Below the pieces are notes generated by a model that had not been told where the DNA came from, ran no database searches, and saw nothing but the letters and a program-made list of their open reading frames with translations. Positions 41,583 through 51,689 of a DNA stretch of 64,000 nucleotides are shown piece by piece. Positions within the stretch are counted from its first letter, which is position 1; each line of letters starts with the position of its first letter. The position numbers and the translations under genes were made by a program. The stretch comes from Forficula auricularia (lineage: Eukaryota > Arthropoda > Insecta > Dermaptera > Forficulidae): the NCBI GenBank assembly GCA_024734495.1, contig JALMQS010000424.1, forward strand, positions 92,473-156,472, read 5' to 3'.

Positions 41583-43590
41583 CAAAGAGCAGCTTAGGCA
41601 TCCACTCCAGAACTTAAAAGTAAAGAAAGAACTGAACAACTTCCACAGAATATTAAAGAAAAAATTGCAGAAAAACGGCATTTAAGGAAATTATGGCAAA
41701 GAACTCGTTCCCCCCTTGACAAAACTTAATTAAATAAAATAATACGGGCGCTTAAAATCCTACTAACAAACCATAAAAACAACTGTATACAAATCTACTT
41801 AGCACATCTATCAGCATCTGAAGCAACTGACTACTCACTTTGGAAAGCAACAAATAAACTTAAAAGACCAAAAAATTTCAATACACCAATCCGGGCTCAA
41901 GATGACAGCTGGGCTAAATTGAATAAAGAAAAGGCAACCTGCTTCGCAAATTATTTGGCGGATGTTTTTAAACCTCATCCATATGAGTTACAGGTTAATG
42001 GTGAAACAGATATTTATGATTACCTTAAGACAACCATCCAGCTGGAAACTCCTCTAAAACCATTTAAAATTAATCAAATTAAGCAACAAATTAAACAATT
42101 AAATTCAAAAAAATTCCCAGGATGTGACTTGATTACGGCTAAAGTATTAGTGAAACTGCCGGACAAAGCTCTAAAATTATTAACATATATATATATAACG
42201 CTGTAGTCAGACATACTTACTTTCCTCTTTCTTGGAAATTAGCAACAATTATTTTAATACCCAAATTTGGTAAAAAACCAGAAGAAGTAAATTCAAACAG
42301 GGCCAATCAGTTTACTCCCAAATATGTCTAAAATATTGGAACAATTAATAAAATGTGAACTTGAACCAATCATAGAAGCTAATAATATTATACCCAGACA
42401 TCAATTTGGTTTTAGAAGTTACCATGGTACTATCGAACAAATACATAGAGTAACGAGTACAATTACTGAAGCTTTAGAGAGAAGGCAATACTGCTCTGCG
42501 GTGTTCCTAGATATTAGTCATGCCTTAAATAAGGTATGGCATACAGGACTATTATATAAAATAAAAAACTGTTGCCTAGTAACTATTACCTGCTGTTGAG
42601 ATCGTACCTTTGTGATATACACTTTTTAGTGAAATATTCTGATGAACAAACATCTGTATATCCAATTTATGCTGGTGTACCACAAGGTAGCGTGTTGGGT
42701 CCTCTTCTTTACCTCATTTACACTAGTGATTTACCTACATCTCCCAATGCTACTATAGCTACATTTGCTCATGACACAGCCTTACTTGCTGCAGAAAAAG
42801 ATCCACAATTAAAGAACTTCAAGAAAATCTAAATAGAATACAAGATTGGCTTTTAAAATGGCGGGTCAAAGTCAATGAATCAAAATCAACGCATGTTACA
42901 TTCACTAACAACAGAGGTTCCTGCCCTCCAATTACAATAAACAATAAAGTAATTCCGCAGGCTAAAGATGCAAAATATCTAGGAATGCATCTTAATCAAA
43001 AGTTAACATGGAAGAAACATTTAACAACTAAAAGGAAACAATTAGGACTTCGGTTACGTAAGCTCTATTGGTTAATTGGACGCAAATCGAGTTTAACTCT
43101 GGAAAATAAATTGCTACTATATAAAGCATACTTAGGCCTGCCTGGACATATGGGATACAGTTGTGGAGCTTCCTGCTAATTCTAACATCGAAATACTTGA
43201 GCGTTTTCAAGCTAAAGTCCTCCGTCTGATAGTGGATGCCCCCTGGTTCGTCCCAAACTCTGTCATCGCTCGTGATCTGAATATTACCTCGGTAAAGGAT
43301 GAAATTAAAAAACATTATAAGAATTATGTTGATAGGCTGGAGAACCACCCAAGTGTTATGGTTAAAGGATTGTTAATCCCACCCTGTGAAAGAAGACTTA
43401 AAAATTGTTTACCCAGTGATATACCTACAAGGCTTTAGTGACTTAATCAAAGTTTATTTCATAATTGCTAAATGTAATTATTAGAGATAGGATACAACTA
43501 TTGGGTTGTTTCTTACATGTTTTTAGACTTCAATAAATCATTTATTCAATGTTAACTGACAGATTGTAAATTTAAGTGGAAATAAAAAAA
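41583..43590 (+). mobile_element. 5'-truncated Jockey-type LINE with 13-bp TSD
   Basis: AAAATATGTATAT at 41,570-41,582 is repeated at 43,591-43,603, directly after the 3' A-tract. The 2.0-kb insert is the 3' part of a non-LTR retrotransposon: most of the reverse transcriptase region, the C-terminal part and a short 3' UTR (43,437-43,580). The 5' end, the endonuclease domain and ORF1 are missing, as is usual for incomplete target-primed reverse transcription. It is the only reverse transcriptase in the window. Confidence 0.93.
41607..43436 (+). pseudogene. Jockey-type reverse transcriptase, frameshifted
   Basis: Non-LTR reverse transcriptase text is spread over several frames. Frame 1 (41,607-42,206) has KLWQRTRSPLDKT, an internal TAA, DYSLWKATNKLKRP and KEKATCFANYLADVF. 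A shift at a TA microsatellite near 42,190 leads to SWKLATIILIPKFGKKPEE. One extra G near 42,302 restores MSKILEQLI, QFGFRSYHGTIEQIHRVT and AVFLDISHALNKVWHTGLL. After another shift comes YAGVPQGSVLGPLLYLIYTSD, where the catalytic FADD box reads FAHD. Then YLGMHLNQKLTWKKHL and the C-terminal SNIEILERFQAKVLRLI. With at least four frameshifts, a stop and a lost catalytic aspartate it is dead. Confidence 0.93.
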
Positions 43591-43603
43591 AAAATATGTA
43601 TAT

Positions 43604-43940
43604 AAATTTTAGGACTTTCAAAAAATTCATCGCATGGGCTTTTGTATGCTATAAGCATATAATTTGTATAAAATAAGCTATTCAATCTAAAAACATAGAT
43701 AAAGAATTAACTGGCTCAACAACTCGGTGCGAATGTTTATTTTTTCAGGACAAAAGAGCAACAGTGCTCGCTTGTAATTAGGAAATCAATACTTCGTTTT
43801 CAGTTTTCGTAACGTTAGATAAAGGCTTAGTTAGAGCCGAAGAAATAGTTTTTCTCTCAATGATTTTTGTGAATTTAATGAAATTTTCACGCGAAAAAGA
43901 TTCCATTTTAATTGCCTTTGATTTTTGTTTTAATAATATT
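43604..43940. other. AT-rich stretch, no gene seen
   Basis: No feature recognised. A minus frame at 43,778-43,972 runs into the SINE tail. Confidence 0.4.
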
Positions 43941-43941
43941 G

Positions 43942-44340
43942 ATGTGAGAAGGAGATACACCAGAAGGTGCATCCCCTAAAGGCCTGTATGGGCTGGCCCC
44001 TCCATCGTGAAAAGAACAAAGTAGAAGGAAAGAAGCCGGGATCACGGGCCAAAGCTCAGAAAGTTAGATACAATCCAATAAAGATAAGAGTAAATAGATA
44101 TTTTATTTAATATGGATTTACTATGAGTTAAGGATATATATATAAATCCATATTAAATAAAATATCTATTTACTCTTATCTTTATTAAAGATGTTTCACC
44201 TTGCACCAACACCACAATCTCTACTGATTACAATCCAATATCCAATTTACTAAGTTTATAGGGGCTTCGAGCAGTGGTAAATTCTCCGTTCGATAAATTA
44301 GCTTAAATTTATCTCCCACTTAAGATGATTCTTTTAATTA
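43942..44340 (-). mobile_element. tRNA-SINE body and tail, interrupted
   Basis: Inverted copy of the SINE at 19,160: GATACACCAGAAGGTGCATC and AAGCCGGGATCACGGGCC, then after the insert TAAATTCTCCGTTCG and TTTATCTCCCACTTA. The pol III head is missing (it would lie right of 44,340). A 148-bp palindromic insertion sits at 44,081-44,228. Confidence 0.8.
44081..44228. mobile_element. Palindromic family-B insertion with 12-bp TSD, no ribozyme
   Basis: TACAATCCAATA at 44,069-44,080 and 44,229-44,240. The insert is AAGATAAGAGTAAATAG ... and its inverted copy, then the tail GTTTCACCTTGCACC and ACCACAATCTCTAC. The arms are short and the central ribozyme is absent. It shares ends with 62,533-62,926. The interrupted SINE confirms the empty site. 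Confidence 0.88.
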
Positions 44341-44344
44341 TGCT

Positions 44345-44910
44345 TCAATTTATATAAAATTTGAAAAAGTTAATTTTTTTTTTTACTAAACCAAAGTAAT
44401 TTAATTAAGCTAATTTAATAATATTCGTGTTGATGTCAAGAAGTATGATTTATAATACATTTCATTTTTTTTTTAATTTTGTTTTTGTTCCCCCTTCTTA
44501 AAAAAGTCTCAAGTGGTATTTTTAAGTTTTAATCAAGACAACGGCGGAGTAAAGGGTGGAACTATTTTCATATACAACCAACAGCCTCGACATCTGACAC
44601 AAAAACTGACATGTCCTTCACATAAATTGTGCCATGATTATAAAATTAATATCTTCTCCAAAGACTAATTAAACTCCCTGACAACTTTTAGTTGAAATTC
44701 CTTGATTTTTTTTTTTTTTTTTTTACAGAGCCACTCATATTTTTAAAAGCAGCTGCTAATGAAATTGGAAGTTAAAAGAAATCGAAAGATGATAATTGTC
44801 GGAATCCTTAATTTTAATTTGAAATTTGAGGAAAGCGAAAATACTTTCAAGAATCGCTAGGCTTTACGAAAATTTAAGTGATTTGGCAATTTTTTATAAG
44901 CAAACTGTCT
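44345..44910. other. AT-rich stretch, no gene seen
   Basis: No ORF, RNA gene or repeat boundary recognised. Confidence 0.35.
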
Positions 44911-44914
44911 GATC

Positions 44915-45380
44915 TAAAAAAATAATTTTTAGAAAAAAAACCGTCTTCAAAAAAATTAAATGCAACAAATAAAACAATAAGAACTCAGAAATCAAATAAA
45001 ATGCACTAAAAGGTATAAAATAATTATCTAATTTAGTTACAACTAAAAGGATGAAATTGTTACATGAAATCCCTTTTTGAAGTCGGTGTCAAACATATAT
45101 ATTTTATGAATCGCACTCGATGGATCTTAGTACGTTTGGCGGGTAATGAAGACAACATCGCGTAAGCTCGCTTATATAGTTTGTTTGGCACCGACTTCAA
45201 AAAGTGATTTCATGTAATAATTTTATTGTTTAATTGTAACTAAATAAGATTTGTATACCATTTAGTGAATTTTATTTTATTTCTGAGTTCTTATTGTTTT
45301 ATTTGTTGCATTTAATTTTTTGAAGTCGGTTTTTTTTCTAAAAATTATTTTTATTTTTCTCTTTTTAGTGATGTAAAGAA
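44915..45380 (+). mobile_element. Foldback element copy 4, tail truncated
   Basis: The palindrome bounded by CCGTCTTC/GAAGTCGG is present, with CAAAAAGTGATTTCATG near its centre, but the RTE-like tail stops after TTTAGTGATGTAAAG. It shares a 37-bp addition (ACAATAAGAACTCAGAAATC) in both arms, absent from other copies. Confidence 0.7.
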
Positions 45381-45424
45381 TAGCGACTTAAGATAATACC
45401 TTCCATGCATCTTGTAAGAGAAAG

Positions 45425-45660
45425 ATTTGGACGAAAAATTCAGAAATTGATAAATTTATTAAACCAATTATTTTACATAAATTAATGTATACATTGTATT
45501 TTTGCTTCGATTCCGGAGATTAATTCTCCACCATCGAGTGTCCTTATTCATCTTGAGTCCTTGTTTTTAATAAGAGGAAAAATCTAATTAGATAAAAAAA
45601 CCTCTTTTCCGATAATTATTTCAATTCCATTATTCCCCAATCAAGTCGATTGGTTAATTC
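45425..45660 (-). mobile_element. SINE-like unit (family S)
   Basis: Contains, inverted, ACTCGATGGTGGAGAA, TAATCTCCGGAATCGAAGC, TTTTTCCTCTTATTAAAAAC and TTATCGGAAAAGAGG. Other copies: 48,125-48,325 (minus), 50,189-50,394, and three in tandem at 51,890-52,535. About 200 bp with an A-tract 3' end. It has no clear tRNA- or 5S-like head. Confidence 0.7.
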
Positions 45661-45839
45661 CTCCTTCTCCCCCATCACCATCCCATCCACCTGCCATTCC
45701 CAGAAATTGATAATAAAATTCAATTCATAAATAGAGAAATTATCTCGAAACGTTAGCGGGTTTTAAATTAACGTTTTAAGATTGTTTTTTTTTTATTATA
45801 AAAGATTTTATTTATTATAATTTCAATTATTTGCTCATA

Positions 45840-46013
45840 AGAATAATGAAAAAAAAACCGGACCAATCGGGAACTAGACTGAACCCATTGCGAAAAAACC
45901 ATTGAAATCGGTCCACATGGTAAAGAGAAATAAATGTTCAAACACACAAAAAAACAGACATTCCGTTGAATTGATAACCTCCTCCTTTTTTCGAAGTTGG
46001 TTAAAATGTTGAA
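45840..46013 (+). repeat. RTE-like 3' tail
   Basis: Text ACATTCCGTTGAATTGATAA followed by CCTCCTCCTTTTTTCGAAG and GGTTAAAA closely resembles 3' ends of RTE-type retrotransposon repeats in insects. The 5' part differs from the foldback copies. No coding text precedes it. Confidence 0.6.
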
Positions 46014-46331
46014 TAGGTATGCTAATGAGGTGAAGTTTTTAATACAACTTGTTTACCAACTTTCAGTTAATTTGCTACAACCACTCAATATCTCACTATA
46101 TAAATTGTCGTTTTTTTTTCTAATTTTCTGCATTTTCAAGGTACATTTTCTGAAATAGAAACCTCAAATTTTGATGAGTTCTTCATTATGAAAATACAAA
46201 TTTTTGGCTACACAACAAACGTTCTACAATCTTCTGTTTTTGAATTATCGTGGGTATTAGCATAAGACAGACATAAAAATTCCTAGTATTAGATATCTAT
46301 AAAAAATAGAAAGAGAGAAAACGGCTTTTCG
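46014..46331. other. Repeat-like, no gene seen
   Basis: AT-rich text; TTTTGAATTATCGTGGGTAT near 46,241 resembles the region after 9,570, so it may be part of an RTE-type copy. Confidence 0.35.
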
Positions 46332-46615
46332 ATGGTCCATAGGATGGCCCTTATTTTGGGTATTTTCATTTTTTAAGCTGACAGAGCTGCTCATATGGTT
46401 CGAAATAAATTTAAAAAAAATCCCTGAAGTTTCAAGTCTCTAAATAAATTTTAACCTGTGCCGCACAGCGATGCAAGTTTTCTATCTAAATAACAAGGGG
46501 TTTTTGGCATTGAAAGATCAATTTTTTATTCCGGCCAAATTAAAGGTTCAAAAAATTTGAAACACTGTAGACATTATCCTTATAATAATAGCTATCCCTC
46601 AGAATTTAATGAGAA
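46332..46615 (+). repeat. Family C single arm
   Basis: Matches the arm of 31,608: CCCTTATTTTGGGTATTTTC, AAGTTTCAAGTCTCTA and TTCCGGCCAAATTAAAGG. No partner arm is present. Confidence 0.75.
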
Positions 46616-46926
46616 AAAATGCGATTAAATAAGATCCTGTGAAATATATGGCTTGGGCGCTCCTAGACTAATTGTCTAGAATCGATTTTATTATCTCTCT
46701 ACTAACACAATTACAATGAATTGAATCTTAATCAAATCTAACCAAAAGCATTAGATCTATCTTAACACATATTAATACTCAAATAGATTTCTAACTTTAA
46801 AATGTATAGGAATAAAACTAATTTAAATTAGCTAAATAGAGTCGAAATTTCCAAATTTCAAAACAGATAAAAGTTTTCAATGTAAATAAATTGTATTAAA
46901 ATAATATATTAATTAGATATACTTAC

Positions 46927-46976
46927 ATTAAAGTGATAGGATAAAGCCTCCCATGGTGAATTAGTGAAGTCTTGGC
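46927..46976 (-). CDS. Candidate internal coding exon, 50 nt
   Basis: On minus, a good acceptor (TTTTATTTTTCAG, with ACTAATT as a possible branch site) and a perfect donor GTAAGTAT (plus 46,919-46,926) bound 50 nt. The open frame with two leading bases reads QDFTNSPWEALSYHFN and ends in phase 0. A second frame is also open, but this one looks more protein-like. It is outside all repeat families. I do not recognise the protein. It is on the same strand as the exon at 9,851-9,942, so both could belong to one gene. Confidence 0.5.
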
Positions 46977-46984
46977 CTGAAAAA

Positions 46985-47214
46985 TAAAACTAAAATTAGT
47001 ATTTTGAAATAAAAAATATACAATTCAAGTAGTTAACTCATCAGCCTCCTAAAATTAGCTGTAATAGGGACAATTTGATTTCTATTGAGTCAATTGATTA
47101 ACGTGTGTCAAGATTCCGTATGTTCTTCGTAAATTTTGGTCAAAATTTAATTATTAGCAAATAAAATAAAGAAAATTAAAAAAAAAATTATTTTCACTGT
47201 TTTGGTCAAAATTT
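46985..47214. other. AT-rich stretch
   Basis: Includes the first of two near-identical copies of GGTCAAAATTTAATTATTAG (about 47,133 and 47,204). No gene. Confidence 0.4.
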
Positions 47215-47224
47215 AATTATTAGC

Positions 47225-47454
47225 CAATGAAATAAAGAAATTTATAAAAAAAAAATTAAAAAAAAATAAAATTATTTTCTCTATGAACTCATGAAGATGG
47301 CCTCGTACCCCAGAATATATATAAAGTCATGATCTTGTCTTTTATTAATGTGAAACCTACCTAGAATCTTATATTTTTTTAAAAAAATTTAAAATTTTCT
47401 TTACTTTATTTAACTGTTTCACCAAGAACCTAGACCATTTGCATTAACAAAATC
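47225..47454. mobile_element. TATATA-type ribozyme element with 10-bp TSD
   Basis: AATTATTAGC at 47,215-47,224 and 47,455-47,464. It contains GTGAAACCTACCTAGAAT and the tail GTTTCACCAAGAACC as in 16,704-16,989, but only the right arm. A plus-strand hammerhead relic lies at 47,289-47,331 (ATGAAGA instead of CTGAAGA, CAGAA instead of CGAAA). Inactive. Confidence 0.72.
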
Positions 47455-47464
47455 AATTATTAGC

Positions 47465-48120
47465 TATCAATTTGAACTAAAAAGCTTAGCCTAACACAAA
47501 GGTGTGTATTAGTGTAAAATTGTTTGTTGAATTTAAGCTTATAGCTACTCTCGTCCAAAAGATCCTAGAATATCGATTCGATTATTTATGATTTGATATT
47601 TTTTAACTGAAGCTTTTTTTTTACTTGAAGGTACAAGGTCCAAAATCTAATTAAATACTCGCTTTTGTCTAAGAACGAATTTTTTATGAGCTTCCATTCT
47701 TGAATAATTCAGAATGAAAAAGCATGAATTCTCCACGTTTAATACATTTCTAAATACGATTATGCAATAAATAAAAAAAATAAATAAAAATGTGTCAGAA
47801 AACTTTTGTAGCCATAGATATTATTGAAATAAGATAAGATAAGAAATTCTATATTTTACAATTATAATTAGAGATGTAGATTTTTCATACATGATGAATA
47901 TACATTCTTTGTCAACTTTATTTCTAATGGTGACTCCGCTTGCTGCCCACAATTCATCCTCCTATACAACTTTGTTTAACACTTTGTAGTTCGTTCGATT
48001 CACCAAGTAATGATATAACGAGGAAAAATTAAAAAAAATCCTCTAAAACCAATTAAAAAAGAAAAAAAGAAAAAAAACTTGAAAGAAACTTAAAAGAAAA
48101 TATAACAGGAAAGCCAAAAC
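47465..48120. other. AT-rich stretch, no gene seen
   Basis: A less AT-rich block at 47,930-48,010 has no clear splice sites. No repeat recognised. Confidence 0.35.
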
Positions 48121-48124
48121 GAGT

Positions 48125-48545
48125 TATTGAAATAAATTTATTAAACCAATTATTTTACATGAATTTATGTATACATTGTTTTTGAGCTTCGATTCCGGAG
48201 ATTACTTCTCCACCATCGAGTGTCCTTGACCATCTTTTTAGTCCTTGTTTTTAATAAGAGGAAAAACTAATTAAAGAAAAAACCTCTTTTCCGATAATTA
48301 TTTCAATTCCCCCTTTTTCTATCTATTGAAATAAATTAAATTTCCTAATTTTAATAAATTATTTGTCATGAAATATTAGTGGGTCTTAGAATAATAATTT
48401 AAATTTCTTAATTTTAATAAATTTTATTTTTCATGAACTAACAACGGGTTTTAAAAAAAATTATTTCCCCTCTATTGCATAATTTCCCCTTTATTGTAAC
48501 AAAAAAAAAATCAAATAGATACGTCGCTAAAGAAGTTTTACTTCA
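48125..48545 (-). repeat. Family S unit joined to family B
   Basis: 48,125-48,325 is an inverted SINE-like unit. 48,330-48,545 is inverted family B (AAACTTCTTTAGCGACGTAT on minus, with the GGGGAAAT minisatellite). The same S-next-to-B order is seen at 51,690-52,600. Confidence 0.7.
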
Positions 48546-48549
48546 AAAA

Positions 48550-49585
48550 TTTGATTGAATTTAATAATCCAGCGTATCATAAGTAATAGTTTGGATGACA
48601 AACTATAAAAGCACGGAACCCACTATTAGTCTTACTGGCATTCGGCTACTTTTATACTTTTACTTATATTAGAATATGTGAAGCATCATATTTGTATTCT
48701 GATGCGTTGTCTATTCAGCTGGAAGATGGCCCATTACTTCTACATCTATAGGAAAGTAATAACATCAAATGCGAAATGCTTTATATTATAACATTTTTAC
48801 ACTTTTTTGTATTTTATCGTCCCTGTTTAAAAACTTTATTCCTTTCTTATTATATCTCTAATATGATACTCTTTTAGTAATGGAGTCATTTTGCAATTTC
48901 AACCACTTGCTTCAGTCTAAATATTATTTTTTAATAACCATTCTGCGGGGCCAAATAAAAAAAAAACATTTAAATTTTATTTAAAAATCTAATAAAATTG
49001 TTATTTTTAGAATTATATTCCATTTGTTTGCCATCAGGAAAAGTAGGATGCGATTTTATTAGGGATTTCAATTGAATTTTACGATTGGCCAATATGGTGT
49101 CTTCCCTATGCAAAACTACATGTTTCAAAATGGCCCGTAATATTCTCGTATTAATTAATAGATTGGGACGAAAGGGAAAAAGGAAATGGACGTTTATTTT
49201 ATAGTAATAAACTAAGCTGCATACGAAATGATATTAAAAGATTATCTGCTTGTTTGATGGCTAATGAGCCTTTCGATCCCGAATACTGAATGCAATTACA
49301 GGGCTCCATTGAAACCGCTCAGTCGTCAAAACGCGGTTTCCTAGTGAGGCCAAAACCTAAAGACCCCCCACCAGAGTACTAAACAAAAATACAGACAGGA
49401 TTTGGAGATCAATTCTTTCTTTAGCAAGAGTCAGAAACCTTTTCAGAATTACGTGTCACATTTAACAATTGGGCCACAAACGTGAAATGAAAATTAAAGC
49501 TTTTTGAAATAAACCAACATGTTTAATATATACAAATATACGACGTTTCAATTCGATTGAGAGATCTTTCAAAACCCGCGTCCAC
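48550..49585. other. AT-rich stretch, no gene confirmed
   Basis: A less AT-rich block at about 49,255-49,450 is of unknown origin. GAAACGTCGT-type text near 49,540 and 49,787 is inverted and may be a decayed ribozyme palindrome, but no core box remains. Confidence 0.3.
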
Positions 49586-49589
49586 AAAT

Positions 49590-49713
49590 ACCTTCGACTC
49601 CGACCCAATCCCTAAACCTCTTCTTATTTTCACGATGCAAGGGTCCACCATGGACTATAGAGGTTGTACCTTTTTGGTACAACTTCTTCTTGTATCAATA
49701 TCATTATAAAAAA
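49590..49713 (+). mobile_element. SINE 3' tail, diverged
   Basis: CTTGTATCAATATCATTATA and an A-run, preceded by GATGCAAGGGTCCACCAT, correspond to the tail of the SINE at 19,160. The pol III head is absent. Confidence 0.5.
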
Positions 49714-49855
49714 ACCTGGTGGAGGCCTTCAGGCATCAAGTAACATGCCTTAGTATCTCATTATTGAATACGATAGACTAAATGATTGAAACGTCGTGAA
49801 TTTGTTAGTTTTAACAAGTATATTAGACAGTATCTAATGGGATTTATTTAAAAAA

Positions 49856-50760
49856 ACTCTACTCTTATTAAACGAGCAAAAATTTGTGAATATATATAGA
49901 ATCTGTTTCTCGAAAACGGCTCTAACGATTTGGATGAAATTCACAGGTTAGGGGGTTTTGGGGTTGACGATTCGATCTGTCACGGTCTCATCTTCAGCTA
50001 AGTTGTTTTTGATGGGTTTTTTGTTAATACAAATATTTATTCATAGGTTGTTGCGTGGATAAAAATGTATAATTACATTTTTATTCAATTTCCTTTTAAT
50101 AATTAATTGGGCTTTTAATTCTACATCCCACTATTAGCACATTACAAATATTATTTTATATTAAAATTAGTCAATTTAATTAATCAAAAATAGACAAATG
50201 GATTGGATGAAGATAATGGAATTGGAATAATTATCGGAAAAGAGGTTTTTTTATTTAATTAGTTTTTCCTCTTATTAAAAACAAGGACTAAAAAGATGAT
50301 CAAGGACAGTCGATGGTGGAGAAGTAATCACCTGAGTCGAAGCTCAAAACAATGTATACATTAATTCATGTAAAATAATTGGTTCAATAAAATTAATTAA
50401 TCAAAGGTATTTTTCTATTTTCTATAAAATAACTTATTAGCATATCAATTTCATTATCTTAAAAAATCCGAAAATTCCAAGGATCGTGCCTCCTTCTTTA
50501 GGATTTAAAAGGGTCAACGAAAGAACCTCCGTGTATAATAATATTATTTTTAATTGCAATTACATTCAAAAATCTGCACCAGTGATAATATGTCTTTTGA
50601 TGATGGCCATAGCGGGGTGTAAACGTTGGAAAAAAATATAAATTAAATTTTGTTTTATTTTTCCTGCTAATAAAAATCGACTTTTTTAGTGAATTTAAAA
50701 TTGAAATTAATATTAATACATCGCTTTTAATTGAAGCAAAAAATTAACGAATAAATTTAC
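49856..50760 (+). mobile_element. Helitron-like element, interrupted
   Basis: It starts TCTACTCTTATTAAACGAGC; the body matches 12,386 onward. A family S unit is inserted at 50,189-50,394. Degenerate hammerhead text is seen at 50,466-50,510 (minus) and TGATGATGGCCATAGC at about 50,598. The 3' hairpin is missing. Confidence 0.5.
50189..50394 (+). mobile_element. SINE-like unit (family S) with 11-bp TSD
   Basis: AATTAATCAAA at 50,178-50,188 and 50,395-50,405. This gives the family's length as about 206 bp. It includes GGTGGAGAAGTAATCACC (a hairpin) and ends near TTGGTTCAATAAAATT. Its short length, TSD and A-rich 3' end indicate retroposition. Confidence 0.82.
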
Positions 50761-50764
50761 CATT

Positions 50765-51015
50765 AAAAAAATGTGAATTTATTAATTAATAATTAGGTAT
50801 TTTAATATACGGAGTATGAAGCATGAAAATGTTTTAGTTTTTTTTTTTTTTGCTTAGTTCCCAAATTTTGTATAACATTTTTGCTCTAGTTTAAAATCTC
50901 ACTATACGAGATATCAAAATAAAAATGGATATTTATTTATTTTTTTTAATATTGAAATTAAAATTATAGAATTAGATTTTTGATTGAAATCAGACCCTCA
51001 ATCAGGTGGGTTAAA
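50765..51015. other. AT-rich stretch, no gene seen
   Basis: No feature recognised. Confidence 0.4.
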
Positions 51016-51035
51016 AAAGTAAAATTATAAAATTT

Positions 51036-51258
51036 CCTTTAAAAAAAAAGTAAGTAAAATTTCAAGGTAGAGGTTTCCCAAAATAAAACAAATATAGTAT
51101 GTTTTCAGTTGTTTCTCGATATATACCATATATTTCGCGTTTTGAGCCTATCATCAGGAGTTAACATAGAAAAATATATATTTGTTTTATTTTGTGAAAT
51201 TTTACTTATATTACTTTTTATTAAAAATGTTTTCCTTGAATCGATACCTAACTCTTTA
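51036..51258. mobile_element. TATATA-type ribozyme element with 15-bp TSD
   Basis: AAAATTATAAAATTT at 51,021-51,035 and 51,259-51,273. Inverted arms (CCCAAAATAAAACAAATATA against TATTTGTTTTATTTTGTG) surround one minus-strand hammerhead. No coding capacity. Confidence 0.82.
51115..51160 (-). ncRNA. Hammerhead with a true stem III hairpin
   Basis: Minus strand: CTC (51,158-51,160), CTGATGA (51,151-51,157), extra T, GAAA (51,133-51,136), then TATAT-GGT-ATATA, a 5-bp hairpin with three-base loop, TC, and GAG (51,115-51,117) pairing with CTC. Stem II (AGGC...CGC) is damaged compared with relatives, so the copy may be weak despite a good stem III. Confidence 0.7.
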
Positions 51259-51274
51259 AAAATTATAAAATTTT

Positions 51275-51688
51275 CAAACTAGGAATTTATAAATTTATTA
51301 TGAAAGGTTCCTAAATTTTAAAATATATTTGAATATTTTTTAAAGGTCGGAAAGGGGTCCTGGAAATTGGAGGGGGAGGTTCAGTAAATAGAATGATCGC
51401 TATTAGTCCTAGACATGTTTGACATATTTCGCAAAAATACCCATTATGATCTAACGGAAATGACTAATGAAGATTAAAGAGGATTAAAATTAAAAAAAAT
51501 TTCATTTCAAGAAAGAAAGTAAACTGAAATTTAATATCAAAGCGTCCTATATTTAAAAAGAGATGTGAAAATTTATTTTTTAGGTTGAAATGGGGTTTAT
51601 AAAATTGCTAATTGTCATAGATAATTTTCACATTTTGTCACAAAAGTTGGTATTAATCACTTGCATTTTTTTGCAGTCTTAAATTTCT
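51275..51688. other. AT-rich stretch, no gene seen
   Basis: No ORF, RNA gene or exon recognised. Confidence 0.35.
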
Positions 51689-51689
51689 A

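Noticed and set aside
41919..42206. Treating the 95-aa frame as a separate gene
   Set aside because: It is one frame segment of the broken Jockey reverse transcriptase.
49500..49830. Inverted GAAACGTCGT motifs as another ribozyme palindrome
   Set aside because: No CTGANGA box or stem II can be found next to either; too decayed to claim.
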